A DNA stretch of 10,448 nt from an uncultured Prevotella sp. (lineage in GTDB: Bacteria > Bacteroidota > Bacteroidia > Bacteroidales > Bacteroidaceae): positions 1 to 10,448 of the forward strand of contig CALFIY010000040.1 of the NCBI GenBank assembly GCA_937877595.1, in the 5' to 3' direction. Within the stretch, counting starts at the first letter, position 1; each line of letters opens with the position of its first letter. A program made the position numbers and the translations under genes. The notes below the pieces were generated by a model. The model searched no databases and was not told the DNA's origin. It was given only the letters and a program-made list of their open reading frames with translations. This document shows positions 1 to 6,818 of the stretch, one piece after another.

Positions 1-2390
1 ATCTTGTCAGCGTGCTGAAACTCAATCCCGCCGATCTCTACGTCACCGTGTTCGAGGGTTCTCCCGAAGAAAACATTCCGCGCGACGACGAGGCTGCAAA
101 GTACTGGGCAAAGCACGTGCCCGAAGACCATATCATCAACGGCAACAAGCACGACAACTTCTGGGAAATGGGCGACACAGGCCCCTGTGGCCCCTGTTCG
201 GAAATTCATGTCGACTCGCGCACGCCTGAGCAGCGCAAGGCTTCGGGCAAGAGCGGACGTGAACTGGTGAACAAGGACGACCCGCAGGTGATAGAAATAT
301 GGAACCTCGTCTTCATGCAGTTCAACCGCAGGGCCGACGGTTCGCTGGAGAAACTCTCCATGAACGTCATCGATACTGGCATGGGCTTTGAGCGACTTGT
401 GCGCATGATGCAGGGCAAGCACTCCAACTACGACACCGACGTGTTTCAGCCTGTCATCAAGGCCGAAGAGCAGATAACGGGTCTGAAATATACTACCTTC
501 GAGGAGGAGACGGAGGCGAGCCAATATAGTAGTATTAGCCAGGCGAGCCAATCTACCCCAACCAGCAATACCAGCCAAGAGGAAATCAACGTTGCCATGC
601 GAGTATGCGCCGACCACCTGCGTGCTGTCAGTTTCTCGATAGCCGACGGGCAGTTGCCGTCGAATGCCAAGGCAGGCTACGTGATACGTCGCATACTGCG
701 CCGTGCCGTGCGCTATGCCTACACCTTCCTCGGACAGAAAGAGGGCTTCCTCTACAAACTTGTGCCGACACTGGTGTACGAAATGGGCGATGCCTTCCCC
801 GAACTGAAGGCTCAGCAGACGCTAATCACAAAGGTGATAAAGGAAGAGGAAGAGTCGTTCCTCCGCACTCTGGACAAGGGAATACAGATGCTCGACAAGG
901 CAATGGCAGAAATCAAAGCCTCCGTTCCCGACGGCTCTACGTCGGGCTATGTCCTCGACGGCGTACAGGCTTTCCGCCTCTTCGATACCTATGGTTTCCC
1001 ACTTGATTTGACAGAACTTATCTGCCGCGAGCAGGGCTTCACGGTCGACGAGAAGCAGTTTGACGTCGAAATGCAGAAGCAGAAAGAGCGCGCCCGCAAT
1101 GCCGCCGCCGTGGAAAACAGCGACTGGGTGGAACTACAGTCTGGCGAACAGCAGTTTGTGGGCTATGACTACACGGAATACTCCTGTCACATAATGCGCT
1201 ATCGCAAGGTGACGCAGAAGAAGCAGGAATTCTATGAACTCGTGCTCGACTACACGCCGTTCTACGGAGAGATGGGCGGACAGGTGGGCGACACTGGTGT
1301 GCTGGCAGGCGAAGAAGAAACGGTGAAGATAACCGACACAAAGCGTGAGAACGGACAGACGGTGCACATCGTGAAGCAACTGCCGAAAAACCTGACGGCA
1401 GAATTCATGGCATGCGTGGATACAGACCGCCGCGACGCCTCGGCAGCCAACCATACCGCTACCCACTTGCTTGACTATGCGCTGAAGCAGGTGCTTGGCG
1501 ACCACGTGGAGCAGAAGGGCTCGCTGGTGTCGCCCGACACGCTGCGCTTCGACTTCAGCCACTTCCAGAAAGTCACCGACGAAGAACTGCGACAGGTGGA
1601 ACGCGTGGTGAACGACATGATACGTCAGGACATCCATCTGGACGAGCACCGCGACACGCCGTTCGACGAAGCAAAGCAGATGGGAGCCATCGCCCTCTTC
1701 GGCGAGAAGTATGGCGACAAGGTGCGCGTGGTGCGCTTCGGTCCGTCGTGCGAATTGTGCGGTGGCATACACGCATCGTCTACCGGCCGCATCGGTTTCT
1801 TCAAGATAGTAGCAGAGAGCAGTGTTGCCGCCGGCATACGCCGCATCGAGGCAAAGACAGGGCGCGACTGCGAAGAACTGCTCTACCAGTTGGAAGACAC
1901 GTTGCGTGCTGTGCGCTCGTTCTTCAATAATGCGAAAGATCTGCAGGGCGTGGTGAAGAAGTATATCGACGAGCACGACGCCATGAAGAAGGAGATAGAG
2001 CAGTTCCAGGCACAGGCCGTGGAACGGATGAAAGACAAACTCGTCAAGAACGCTACGGTGGTGGGTGGCCTCAATGTCGTAAAGGCCGTTCTGCCCATTG
2101 ACCCGCAGGCTGCAAAGGACCTGGCGTTCAAGATACGCGCTGCCATTGGCGACGGACTCGTTTGTGTGATAGGCTCACAGTATCAGGACAAGCCATTGCT
2201 CACCATTATGCTCTCCGACGATGTCGTGGAAGAGCACAAACTCAATGCAGGACAGATGGTGCGTGAGGCTGCCAAACTTATACAGGGAGGCGGTGGCGGA
2301 CAGCCGCACTTCGCTTCTGCCGGTGGTAAGAATGTCGACGGACTGTCGGCTGCCGTGGACGAAGTGGTACGTATGGCCATTGACCATTAA
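1..2390 (+). CDS. alaS: Alanyl-tRNA synthetase, 5' end outside window
   Basis: Class II synthetase that charges tRNA-Ala in the cytoplasm and hydrolyses mischarged Ser/Gly-tRNA. The frame is open from base 3; 795 residues are visible. By recall of Bacteroidota AlaRS about 115 N-terminal residues (class II motifs 1 and 2) lie to the left, so the GTG at 12 is an internal Val, not a start. In order: the DNFWEMGDTGPCGPCSEIH segment (about 162-226), class II motif 3 DTGMGFERL (about 372-398), a Ser/Thr/Gln-rich insertion (about 495-580), the tRNA-recognition helices around GYVIRRILRRAVRY (679-720), the editing domain with zinc ligands HTATH (1452-1466) and CGGIH (1758-1772), then a coiled stretch and the C-Ala domain with its glycine run (about 2286-2300). 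All editing-site ligands are intact. The last residues, AIDH, are encoded by a CCATTGA-type repeat that also supplies the stop. tsaB follows after 24 bases. Confidence 0.97.
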   Translation, partial: LVSVLKLNPADLYVTVFEGSPEENIPRDDEAAKYWAKHVPEDHIINGNKHDNFWEMGDTGPCGPCSEIHVDSRTPEQRKASGKSGRELVNKDDPQVIEIWNLVFMQFNRRADGSLEKLSMNVIDTGMGFERLVRMMQGKHSNYDTDVFQPVIKAEEQITGLKYTTFEEETEASQYSSISQASQSTPTSNTSQEEINVAMRVCADHLRAVSFSIADGQLPSNAKAGYVIRRILRRAVRYAYTFLGQKEGFLYKLVPTLVYEMGDAFPELKAQQTLITKVIKEEEESFLRTLDKGIQMLDKAMAEIKASVPDGSTSGYVLDGVQAFRLFDTYGFPLDLTELICREQGFTVDEKQFDVEMQKQKERARNAAAVENSDWVELQSGEQQFVGYDYTEYSCHIMRYRKVTQKKQEFYELVLDYTPFYGEMGGQVGDTGVLAGEEETVKITDTKRENGQTVHIVKQLPKNLTAEFMACVDTDRRDASAANHTATHLLDYALKQVLGDHVEQKGSLVSPDTLRFDFSHFQKVTDEELRQVERVVNDMIRQDIHLDEHRDTPFDEAKQMGAIALFGEKYGDKVRVVRFGPSCELCGGIHASSTGRIGFFKIVAESSVAAGIRRIEAKTGRDCEELLYQLEDTLRAVRSFFNNAKDLQGVVKKYIDEHDAMKKEIEQFQAQAVERMKDKLVKNATVVGGLNVVKAVLPIDPQAAKDLAFKIRAAIGDGLVCVIGSQYQDKPLLTIMLSDDVVEEHKLNAGQMVREAAKLIQGGGGGQPHFASAGGKNVDGLSAAVDEVVRMAIDH
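513..578 (+). repeat. Degenerate 27-nt (9-residue) tandem repeat inside alaS
   Basis: AGGCGAGCCAAT occurs at 514-525 and again at 541-552, exactly 27 bases apart. In the alaS frame the units read EASQYSSIS (513-539), QASQSTPTS (540-566) and a partial third NTSQ (567-578). The repeat is in frame and low in complexity, rich in Ser, Thr and Gln. It lies between the class II catalytic domain and the tRNA-recognition helices, where I recall most AlaRS having only a short linker of a few residues. It looks like an expanded linker that is tolerated rather than a folded domain. Confidence 0.75.
2377..2390 (+). repeat. CCATTGA-type heptamer pair on the alaS stop codon
   Basis: The sequence is CCATTGA followed by CCATTAA; the last three bases are the alaS stop. 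It encodes the final Ile-Asp-His of AlaRS. The same 14-base pattern recurs at the ends of the DUF4290 gene (3767-3780) and, with one further mismatch, of dxr (6789-6802). Confidence 0.55.
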
Positions 2391-2414
2391 ATCGTCAGAT
2401 AGTAAAATAAAAAC

Positions 2415-3110
2415 ATGTCTTGCATACTCCATATAGAGACCAGCGGGCAGACTTGTTCGGTGGCTGTCAGTGAAGACAGTCACTGCATCTTCGAACAGCA
2501 GGCAACGGGCGAGAAAGGAGCAGGAGCCGAACGGCTGGGCTCGATGGTAGACGAGGCACTCTCGTTTACCGACAACCATGCCATACCATTCGATGCTGTC
2601 AGCGTGAGCAGCGGCCCGGGCTCTTATACTGGACTGCGCATCGGTGTGTCGATGGCAAAGGGTATCTGCTACGGACGTAATCTGAAACTTATTGCTGTGC
2701 CGACACTGGAACTGCTTGCCGTGCCAGTGCTGCTGCGCTTTCCCGACATGGAGGACGACGCCCTGCTGTGTCCAATGCTTGACGCGCGTCGCATGGAGGT
2801 CTACTCGGCTCTCTACACAAGAGCGCTGAAAGAGGTGCGTGCCGTAGGAGCCGACGTAGTGACAGCCGACACCTATCTGACGTGGCTTGAAGAGCATCCG
2901 GTATACTTCTTCGGAGGAGGAGCGGAAAAGTGCAAGGAGGTGATCAGTCATCGTAACGCCCACTTCATCGACGACATCGAGCCGCTGGCAAAGTGGATGC
3001 AGCCGTTGGCAGAGAAGCGCCTGCTGGCAGGACAGACGGAAGATGTGGCATACTTCGTGCCTTTCTATCTGAAAGACTTCGTAGCCATAAAGCCTAAACA
3101 ACTACTGTAA
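2415..3110 (+). CDS. tsaB: tRNA t6A37 biosynthesis protein TsaB
   Basis: TsaB is the ASKHA-fold, YeaZ-type partner of TsaD. With TsaE the complex moves threonylcarbamoyl from threonylcarbamoyl-AMP to A37 of tRNAs reading ANN codons. The 231-residue length is normal for the family. Visible signatures are the N-terminal strand ILHIETSG (residues 4-11), the diagnostic SSGPGSYTGLRIGVSMAKG (65-83) and the C-terminal YFVPFYLKDFVA (213-224), the last typical of Bacteroidota TsaB. The ATG at 2415 puts the first strand right at the N-terminus, as expected, and is preceded by an A-rich stretch (AAAATAAAAAC) rather than a Shine-Dalgarno. It starts 24 bases after alaS, so both tRNA-related genes are probably co-transcribed. 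TsaB lacks the metal-binding residues of TsaD and serves a structural/allosteric role (family knowledge). A 49-base spacer separates it from the next gene. Confidence 0.96.
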   Translation: MSCILHIETSGQTCSVAVSEDSHCIFEQQATGEKGAGAERLGSMVDEALSFTDNHAIPFDAVSVSSGPGSYTGLRIGVSMAKGICYGRNLKLIAVPTLELLAVPVLLRFPDMEDDALLCPMLDARRMEVYSALYTRALKEVRAVGADVVTADTYLTWLEEHPVYFFGGGAEKCKEVISHRNAHFIDDIEPLAKWMQPLAEKRLLAGQTEDVAYFVPFYLKDFVAIKPKQLL

Positions 3111-3159
3111 AAACAATATTGAACATCTGCTAACAGGGTACGATAAAACAATAAAGCAC

Positions 3160-3780
3160 ATGAATCTACAAGGATTAGACTATAACTCACAGCGTCCGCA
3201 ACTCCTGATGCCTGAATACGGACGGGAGGTACAGAAAATGGTAGACCACGCCATCTCCCTGCCGACAAAGGAGGAGCGCCTGCGCTGTGCGCGCGCCATT
3301 ATACGACTGATGGAAAGCAAGAACCCACAGCCACGCAGCACCGTAGACTACGAGCACATGCTGTGGGATCACCTGTATATCATTAGTCGCCGGCAACTTG
3401 ACATCGACTGGCCTTACGACGTGAGCACAGCCGAGCAGATACACAACCGGCCGCAGCCTATGGCACGTCCCGTGGAAGGACATCATCCTCGCCACTACGG
3501 GCGATTGCTTGAGGAGACCTTCGAGCGACTAAAACAGATGCCGGCAGGAGCAGAGCGCGACGCGCTTGTCAACTACACCGCCAACCAAATGAAGCGCAAC
3601 CTCATGGCATGGGGGCACGGGGCTGCGGGCGACGAGACCGTTGCCGCCGACCTTGAGCGCTTCACCGACGGAGCGATACACCTTGACCTCAGCAAGTTTA
3701 AGTTTGAGCGCTTTGTGCCTACAGTAAACGGCGGTGCTACAGGAAAAAAGCGCAAGAGAATTCGATCCATTGACCATTGA
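3160..3780 (+). CDS. DUF4290 family protein, function unknown
   Basis: A 206-residue soluble protein without signal peptide or membrane segment. I recognise it as DUF4290, a family I know only from Bacteroidota, with no established function. Segments I take as family-typical are LDYNSQRPQLLMPEYGR near the N-terminus (about residues 6-22), MLWDHLYIISRRQLDIDWPY (67-86) and NQMKRNLMAWGHG (142-154). The middle and C-terminal parts look helical and charged. No catalytic motif is evident; the two His in EGHHPRH (about 108-114) are noted but not interpretable. The C-terminus is a basic tail, GKKRKRIRSIDH, whose last residues come from a CCATTGA repeat. The ATG at 3160 precedes the conserved block by only a few residues and follows an A/T-rich leader. 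The stop is two bases upstream of the murA ATG, which suggests translational coupling and a role tied to cell-wall synthesis; that link rests on position alone. Confidence 0.88.
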   Translation: MNLQGLDYNSQRPQLLMPEYGREVQKMVDHAISLPTKEERLRCARAIIRLMESKNPQPRSTVDYEHMLWDHLYIISRRQLDIDWPYDVSTAEQIHNRPQPMARPVEGHHPRHYGRLLEETFERLKQMPAGAERDALVNYTANQMKRNLMAWGHGAAGDETVAADLERFTDGAIHLDLSKFKFERFVPTVNGGATGKKRKRIRSIDH

Positions 3781-3786
3781 CCATGG
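3767..3786 (+). repeat. CCATTGA heptamer array bridging the DUF4290 stop and murA start
   Basis: Two perfect CCATTGA units (3767-3773, 3774-3780) run straight into CCATGG (3781-3786). The second unit ends in the DUF4290 TGA stop, and the third, diverged unit contains the murA ATG (3783-3785). An in-frame TTG at 3777 overlaps the stop and could be an alternative murA start. The array therefore spans the end of one gene and the beginning of the next. Confidence 0.6.
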
Positions 3787-5093
3787 CATCATTCAAGATA
3801 GAAGGCGGACACCTTCTCAGCGGAACAATTACTCCTCAGGGCGCCAAAAACGAGGCGCTGCAGGTGATATGTGCATCGCTGCTCACCAGCGATGAGGTTA
3901 CCATCTGCAACGTGCCGAACATCCGCGACGTCAATAATCTCATCCAACTGCTTTGCGACATCGGCGTCAGCGTGGAGAAGAAATCGCCCGGCACATTCAC
4001 TTTCCGTGCAGCGTCGCTCAGAATGGACTATCTTGAGAGCGACCAGTTTGTCCACCAGTGTTCGCAACTGCGTGGCAGCGTGCTGATGATCGGACCGCTG
4101 CTGGCTCGTATGGGAAAAGCCGTGATTACAAAGCCTGGCGGCGACAAAATAGGCCGTCGGCGACTCGACACACACTTTCTTGGCTTCAAGTCGCTGGGAG
4201 CACAGTTCCGCCATATTCCAGAGCGCAATCTCTATGAGATAGGAGCAAAGCGACTGAAGGGGACATACATGTTGCTCGACGAAGCCAGTGTAACGGGAAC
4301 TGCCAACATCGTGATGGCTGCCGTTCTCGCCCGTGGCACTACTACTATATACAATGCTGCATGCGAACCGTACGTGCAGCAACTCTGCAATATGCTAAAC
4401 CAGATGGGTGCAAGGATTAGCGGAATAGGAAGCAACCTGCTGACCATCGAGGGCGTCACGTCACTGCACGGCACAAGCCATACGCTTCTGCCTGACATGA
4501 TTGAGGTGGGCTCGTTCATAGGAATGGCGGCAATGTGTGGCGACGGAGTGCGCATAAAAAATGCTGCGCCGAAGCAACTTGGCATAATCCCCGACGCATT
4601 CCGCCGACTGGGCATAAAGATAAAGACGGAGGGCGAGGATATTATGGTGCCGCGCCAGCGCCACTACGTCGTAGACTCGTTTATAGACGGCACGATAATG
4701 ACACTGGCCGATGCACCATGGCCCGGTCTTACACCCGACCTTCTCTCTGTGCTCATCGTTGTGGCAACACAGGCGCGAGGCACGGTGCTCTTCCACCAGA
4801 AAATGTTTGAGAGCCGACTCTTCTTTGTCGACAAACTGATAGACATGGGAGCGCAGATAATACTCTGCGATCCTCACCGCGCTGTGGTTGTTGGACATGA
4901 CAGGAAACTAACGCTGAGGGCTCAGCGCATGTCAAGTCCCGACATTCGTGCAGGTATAGCACTGCTTATAGCAGCAATGAGTGCACAGGGAGTGAGCCAG
5001 ATAAGCAACATAGAACAGATAGACCGTGGCTACGAAAACATCGAGGGACGACTGAATGCTCTCGGAGCGAAGATTGAGAGAGTCGACAGTTGA
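3783..5093 (+). CDS. murA: UDP-N-acetylglucosamine 1-carboxyvinyltransferase (Asp-type)
   Basis: Cytoplasmic enzyme that transfers enolpyruvate from PEP to UDP-GlcNAc, the first committed peptidoglycan step. At 436 residues it has family length and the two-domain EPT fold is covered end to end. Visible residues: Lys22-Asn23 in PQGAKNEA (substrate binding), the mobile loop KPGGDKIGRRRLD with Asp121 where E. coli has Cys115, Asp319 in GLTPDLL (equivalent to E. coli Asp305), and Arg415 in DRGYENIEG (equivalent to Arg397). Asp in the loop is known from fosfomycin-resistant MurA of Mycobacterium and Chlamydia, so native fosfomycin insensitivity of the enzyme is a reasonable inference. I chose the ATG at 3783 over an in-frame TTG at 3777, which would overlap the upstream stop; MASFKIEGG is the usual N-terminus. 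It lies two bases after the DUF4290 gene and one base before rimM. MurA is preferred over MurZ or AroA because of the loop and the DRGYE motif. Confidence 0.97.
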   Translation: MASFKIEGGHLLSGTITPQGAKNEALQVICASLLTSDEVTICNVPNIRDVNNLIQLLCDIGVSVEKKSPGTFTFRAASLRMDYLESDQFVHQCSQLRGSVLMIGPLLARMGKAVITKPGGDKIGRRRLDTHFLGFKSLGAQFRHIPERNLYEIGAKRLKGTYMLLDEASVTGTANIVMAAVLARGTTTIYNAACEPYVQQLCNMLNQMGARISGIGSNLLTIEGVTSLHGTSHTLLPDMIEVGSFIGMAAMCGDGVRIKNAAPKQLGIIPDAFRRLGIKIKTEGEDIMVPRQRHYVVDSFIDGTIMTLADAPWPGLTPDLLSVLIVVATQARGTVLFHQKMFESRLFFVDKLIDMGAQIILCDPHRAVVVGHDRKLTLRAQRMSSPDIRAGIALLIAAMSAQGVSQISNIEQIDRGYENIEGRLNALGAKIERVDS

Positions 5094-5094
5094 T

Positions 5095-5601
5095 ATGATA
5101 AGGGCAGAAGAGGTATATAACATAGGACGCATAGGTAAGACACACGGCGTGAAAGGCGAAGTAACGATGCAGTTCACCGACGATGTCTTCGATGCCGTCG
5201 ATGCAGACTTCCTTGTGCTTGAAGTGGACGGAATTCTTGTGCCATTCTTCATAGAAGAGTATCGCATGCGCAGCGACTCTGTGGCAATAATGAAGTTCTG
5301 CGATGTCGACACACAGGAGCGTGCTTCCGAACTTACAGGCTGTGGCGTATTCTTCCCTCGGTCTGTGGCCGACGAAGTAGAGCAGCCCAGTCTGGCAGCA
5401 CTTGTGGGCTATGCCATCACCGACGCAGCCACTCACAAGAGTGTGGGCAGCATTGCAGCCATCGACCAGCAGACAGCCAACACACTCTTCGTACTTGATG
5501 ACGGCCGCCTCATTCCTGCAGTAGCCCATCTGATAGAACATATCGACGCTAAGCGTCAAACAATAGAAATGAACATCCCCGACGGATTATTGGAAATATG
5601 A
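5095..5601 (+). CDS. rimM: 16S rRNA-processing / ribosome maturation factor RimM
   Basis: RimM binds ribosomal protein S19 and helps mature the head of the 30S subunit, including 16S rRNA processing. The 168-residue protein has the expected two parts: an N-terminal RimM beta-barrel starting with VYNIGRIGKTHGVKGEV (residues 7-23), and a C-terminal PRC-barrel from about residue 101 (AALVGYAITD onward) to the end. The ATG at 5095 is chosen because it begins seven residues before the conserved GRIGKTHG block; an in-frame ATG at 5056 would add 13 residues inside the end of murA and is unlikely. The start lies one base after the murA stop (TGATATG), and the gene end overlaps dxr by four bases (ATGA), so murA, rimM and dxr are almost certainly translated from one message. 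In many other bacteria rimM sits with rpsP and trmD instead; neither is here. Confidence 0.96.
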   Translation: MIRAEEVYNIGRIGKTHGVKGEVTMQFTDDVFDAVDADFLVLEVDGILVPFFIEEYRMRSDSVAIMKFCDVDTQERASELTGCGVFFPRSVADEVEQPSLAALVGYAITDAATHKSVGSIAAIDQQTANTLFVLDDGRLIPAVAHLIEHIDAKRQTIEMNIPDGLLEI

Positions 5602-6806
5602 AGAAACGACAGATAGCCATACTCGGCTCCACGGGCTCCATTGGCACGCAGGCACTGCAAGTGATAGCCGAGCACAGCGACCGCTATGAGGTTTACTGCC
5701 TGACGGCAAACAACCGCATCGAACTGCTGGCAGAACAGGCCCACAAGTTCCACCCAGCAGCCATCGTCGTGGCCAACGAGCAGCGCTACGACGACCTTTG
5801 TAGTCTGATGGGCGACATGCCAGACGTGAAAATCTACGCAGGAGCAAAAGCCCTCGACGAGATAGTAGAGGCTGGCCCGATAGACATGGTGCTCACGGCA
5901 ATGGTCGGCTTTGCCGGCCTGTCGCCCACTATCCATGCCATCCGTGCGCATAAGGCCATAGCCCTGGCCAACAAAGAGACGCTCGTCGTTGCCGGCGAAC
6001 TGATTTGCAGTCTTGCTTCGGAATATAATGTGCCGATACTGCCTGTAGACAGTGAGCACTCGGCAATCTTCCAGAGTCTGGTCGGCGAGGCAGACAATCC
6101 GATAGAGAAGATACTCCTTACAGCCTCCGGCGGCCCGTTCCGTACGCTTGGCAGCGACCAGTTGGCAAGGGTCACGAAAGACGACGCCCTGCGTCATCCG
6201 ACATGGGACATGGGAGCAAAGATAACCATCGACTCGGCAACGATGATGAACAAGGGCTTTGAGGTAATAGAAGCGAAATGGCTCTTCGGCGTCAAGGCGT
6301 CGCAGATACAGGTGCTTGTCCATCCGCAAAGCATAGTGCACAGTGCAGTACAGTTTCGCGACGGTGCTGTGAAGGCGCAACTCGGCGTGCCCGACATGCG
6401 GCTGCCCATCCAGTATGCCTTCTCCTTCCCCCAGCGCCTGCCGCTAAGTGGCCAGCGTCTCGACCTGTTCAAGCAGCCGCTGGAGTTCTTCGAGCCCGAC
6501 CTGAAGAAATTCCGCTGTCTGGCGCTTGCCTTCGACTCCATACAGCGTGGCGGCAACATGCCATGCATAGTGAATGCAGCCAACGAGATAGTAAATCGTG
6601 CTTTCCTCGACGGCCGCTGTACGTTCCTCGAGATGAGCGACATCATAGAGCGCACCATGCAGCGCTGTACCTATTCTGCACAACCCGACTACGACACATA
6701 CGTGGCTACGGATGCCGAGGCAAGGCGCATCGCGGCGGATTTCATTAAACATTCTTTTACCAAGGTCAAAGCGGCAAAGCCGAGCGGACCATTGACTATT
6801 AAATAG
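5598..6806 (+). CDS. dxr: 1-deoxy-D-xylulose 5-phosphate reductoisomerase
   Basis: Converts DXP to 2-C-methyl-D-erythritol 4-phosphate with NADPH, the first committed step of the MEP isoprenoid pathway and the target of fosmidomycin. The 402-residue protein shows the NADPH-binding GSTGSIG (residues 10-16), LANKETLVVAG (about 124-134), the metal ligands Asp151 and Glu153 in PVDSEHSA and Glu222 in MNKGFEVIEA, and HPQSIVHSAVQF following them. By homology these match E. coli Asp150, Glu152 and Glu231, so the enzyme should be active. The ATG start is embedded in the last codons of rimM as ATGA, a classic coupling arrangement. After the conserved C-terminal helical domain there is a short basic tail, KHSFTKVKAAKPSGPLTIK, whose end is encoded by a CCATTGA-like repeat. 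rseP begins 12 bases later. Its product feeds undecaprenyl phosphate, the lipid carrier for the peptidoglycan precursors that MurA starts. Confidence 0.97.
   Translation: MKKRQIAILGSTGSIGTQALQVIAEHSDRYEVYCLTANNRIELLAEQAHKFHPAAIVVANEQRYDDLCSLMGDMPDVKIYAGAKALDEIVEAGPIDMVLTAMVGFAGLSPTIHAIRAHKAIALANKETLVVAGELICSLASEYNVPILPVDSEHSAIFQSLVGEADNPIEKILLTASGGPFRTLGSDQLARVTKDDALRHPTWDMGAKITIDSATMMNKGFEVIEAKWLFGVKASQIQVLVHPQSIVHSAVQFRDGAVKAQLGVPDMRLPIQYAFSFPQRLPLSGQRLDLFKQPLEFFEPDLKKFRCLALAFDSIQRGGNMPCIVNAANEIVNRAFLDGRCTFLEMSDIIERTMQRCTYSAQPDYDTYVATDAEARRIAADFIKHSFTKVKAAKPSGPLTIK
6789..6802 (+). repeat. CCATTGA-type heptamer pair at the dxr 3' end
   Basis: CCATTGA followed by CTATTAA, four bases before the end of the dxr TAG stop. 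It differs by one base from the copy at the alaS end, but is read in another frame (Pro-Leu-Thr-Ile-Lys instead of Ile-Asp-His). The resemblance is therefore at DNA level rather than a shared peptide tail. Confidence 0.45.
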
Positions 6807-6818
6807 CAAATATTAATA

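Noticed and set aside
12..14. GTG near the left edge as a start for alaS
   Set aside because: The frame is open to the left edge and the protein would lack class II motifs 1 and 2; the gene plainly begins outside the window.
1134..1976. Long minus-strand open frame opposite alaS
   Set aside because: Shadow of the alaS editing domain; the translation shows no family features.
2175..3101. Long minus-strand open frame opposite the alaS end and tsaB
   Set aside because: Low-complexity, His/Arg/Cys-rich translation without motifs, lying over two confidently identified genes.
3111..3159. Possible promoter in the tsaB-DUF4290 spacer
   Set aside because: A TTG at 3119-3121 and TACGATAA at 3139-3146 have roughly suitable spacing, but the second element does not match the Bacteroidota TAnnTTTG consensus. 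The stretch is A/T-rich as expected for a leader, so an internal promoter is possible but not supported.
5056..5094. Upstream in-frame ATG that would extend RimM by 13 residues
   Set aside because: It lies inside the end of murA and the added residues precede the conserved N-terminus; the ATG at 5095 fits the family length better.
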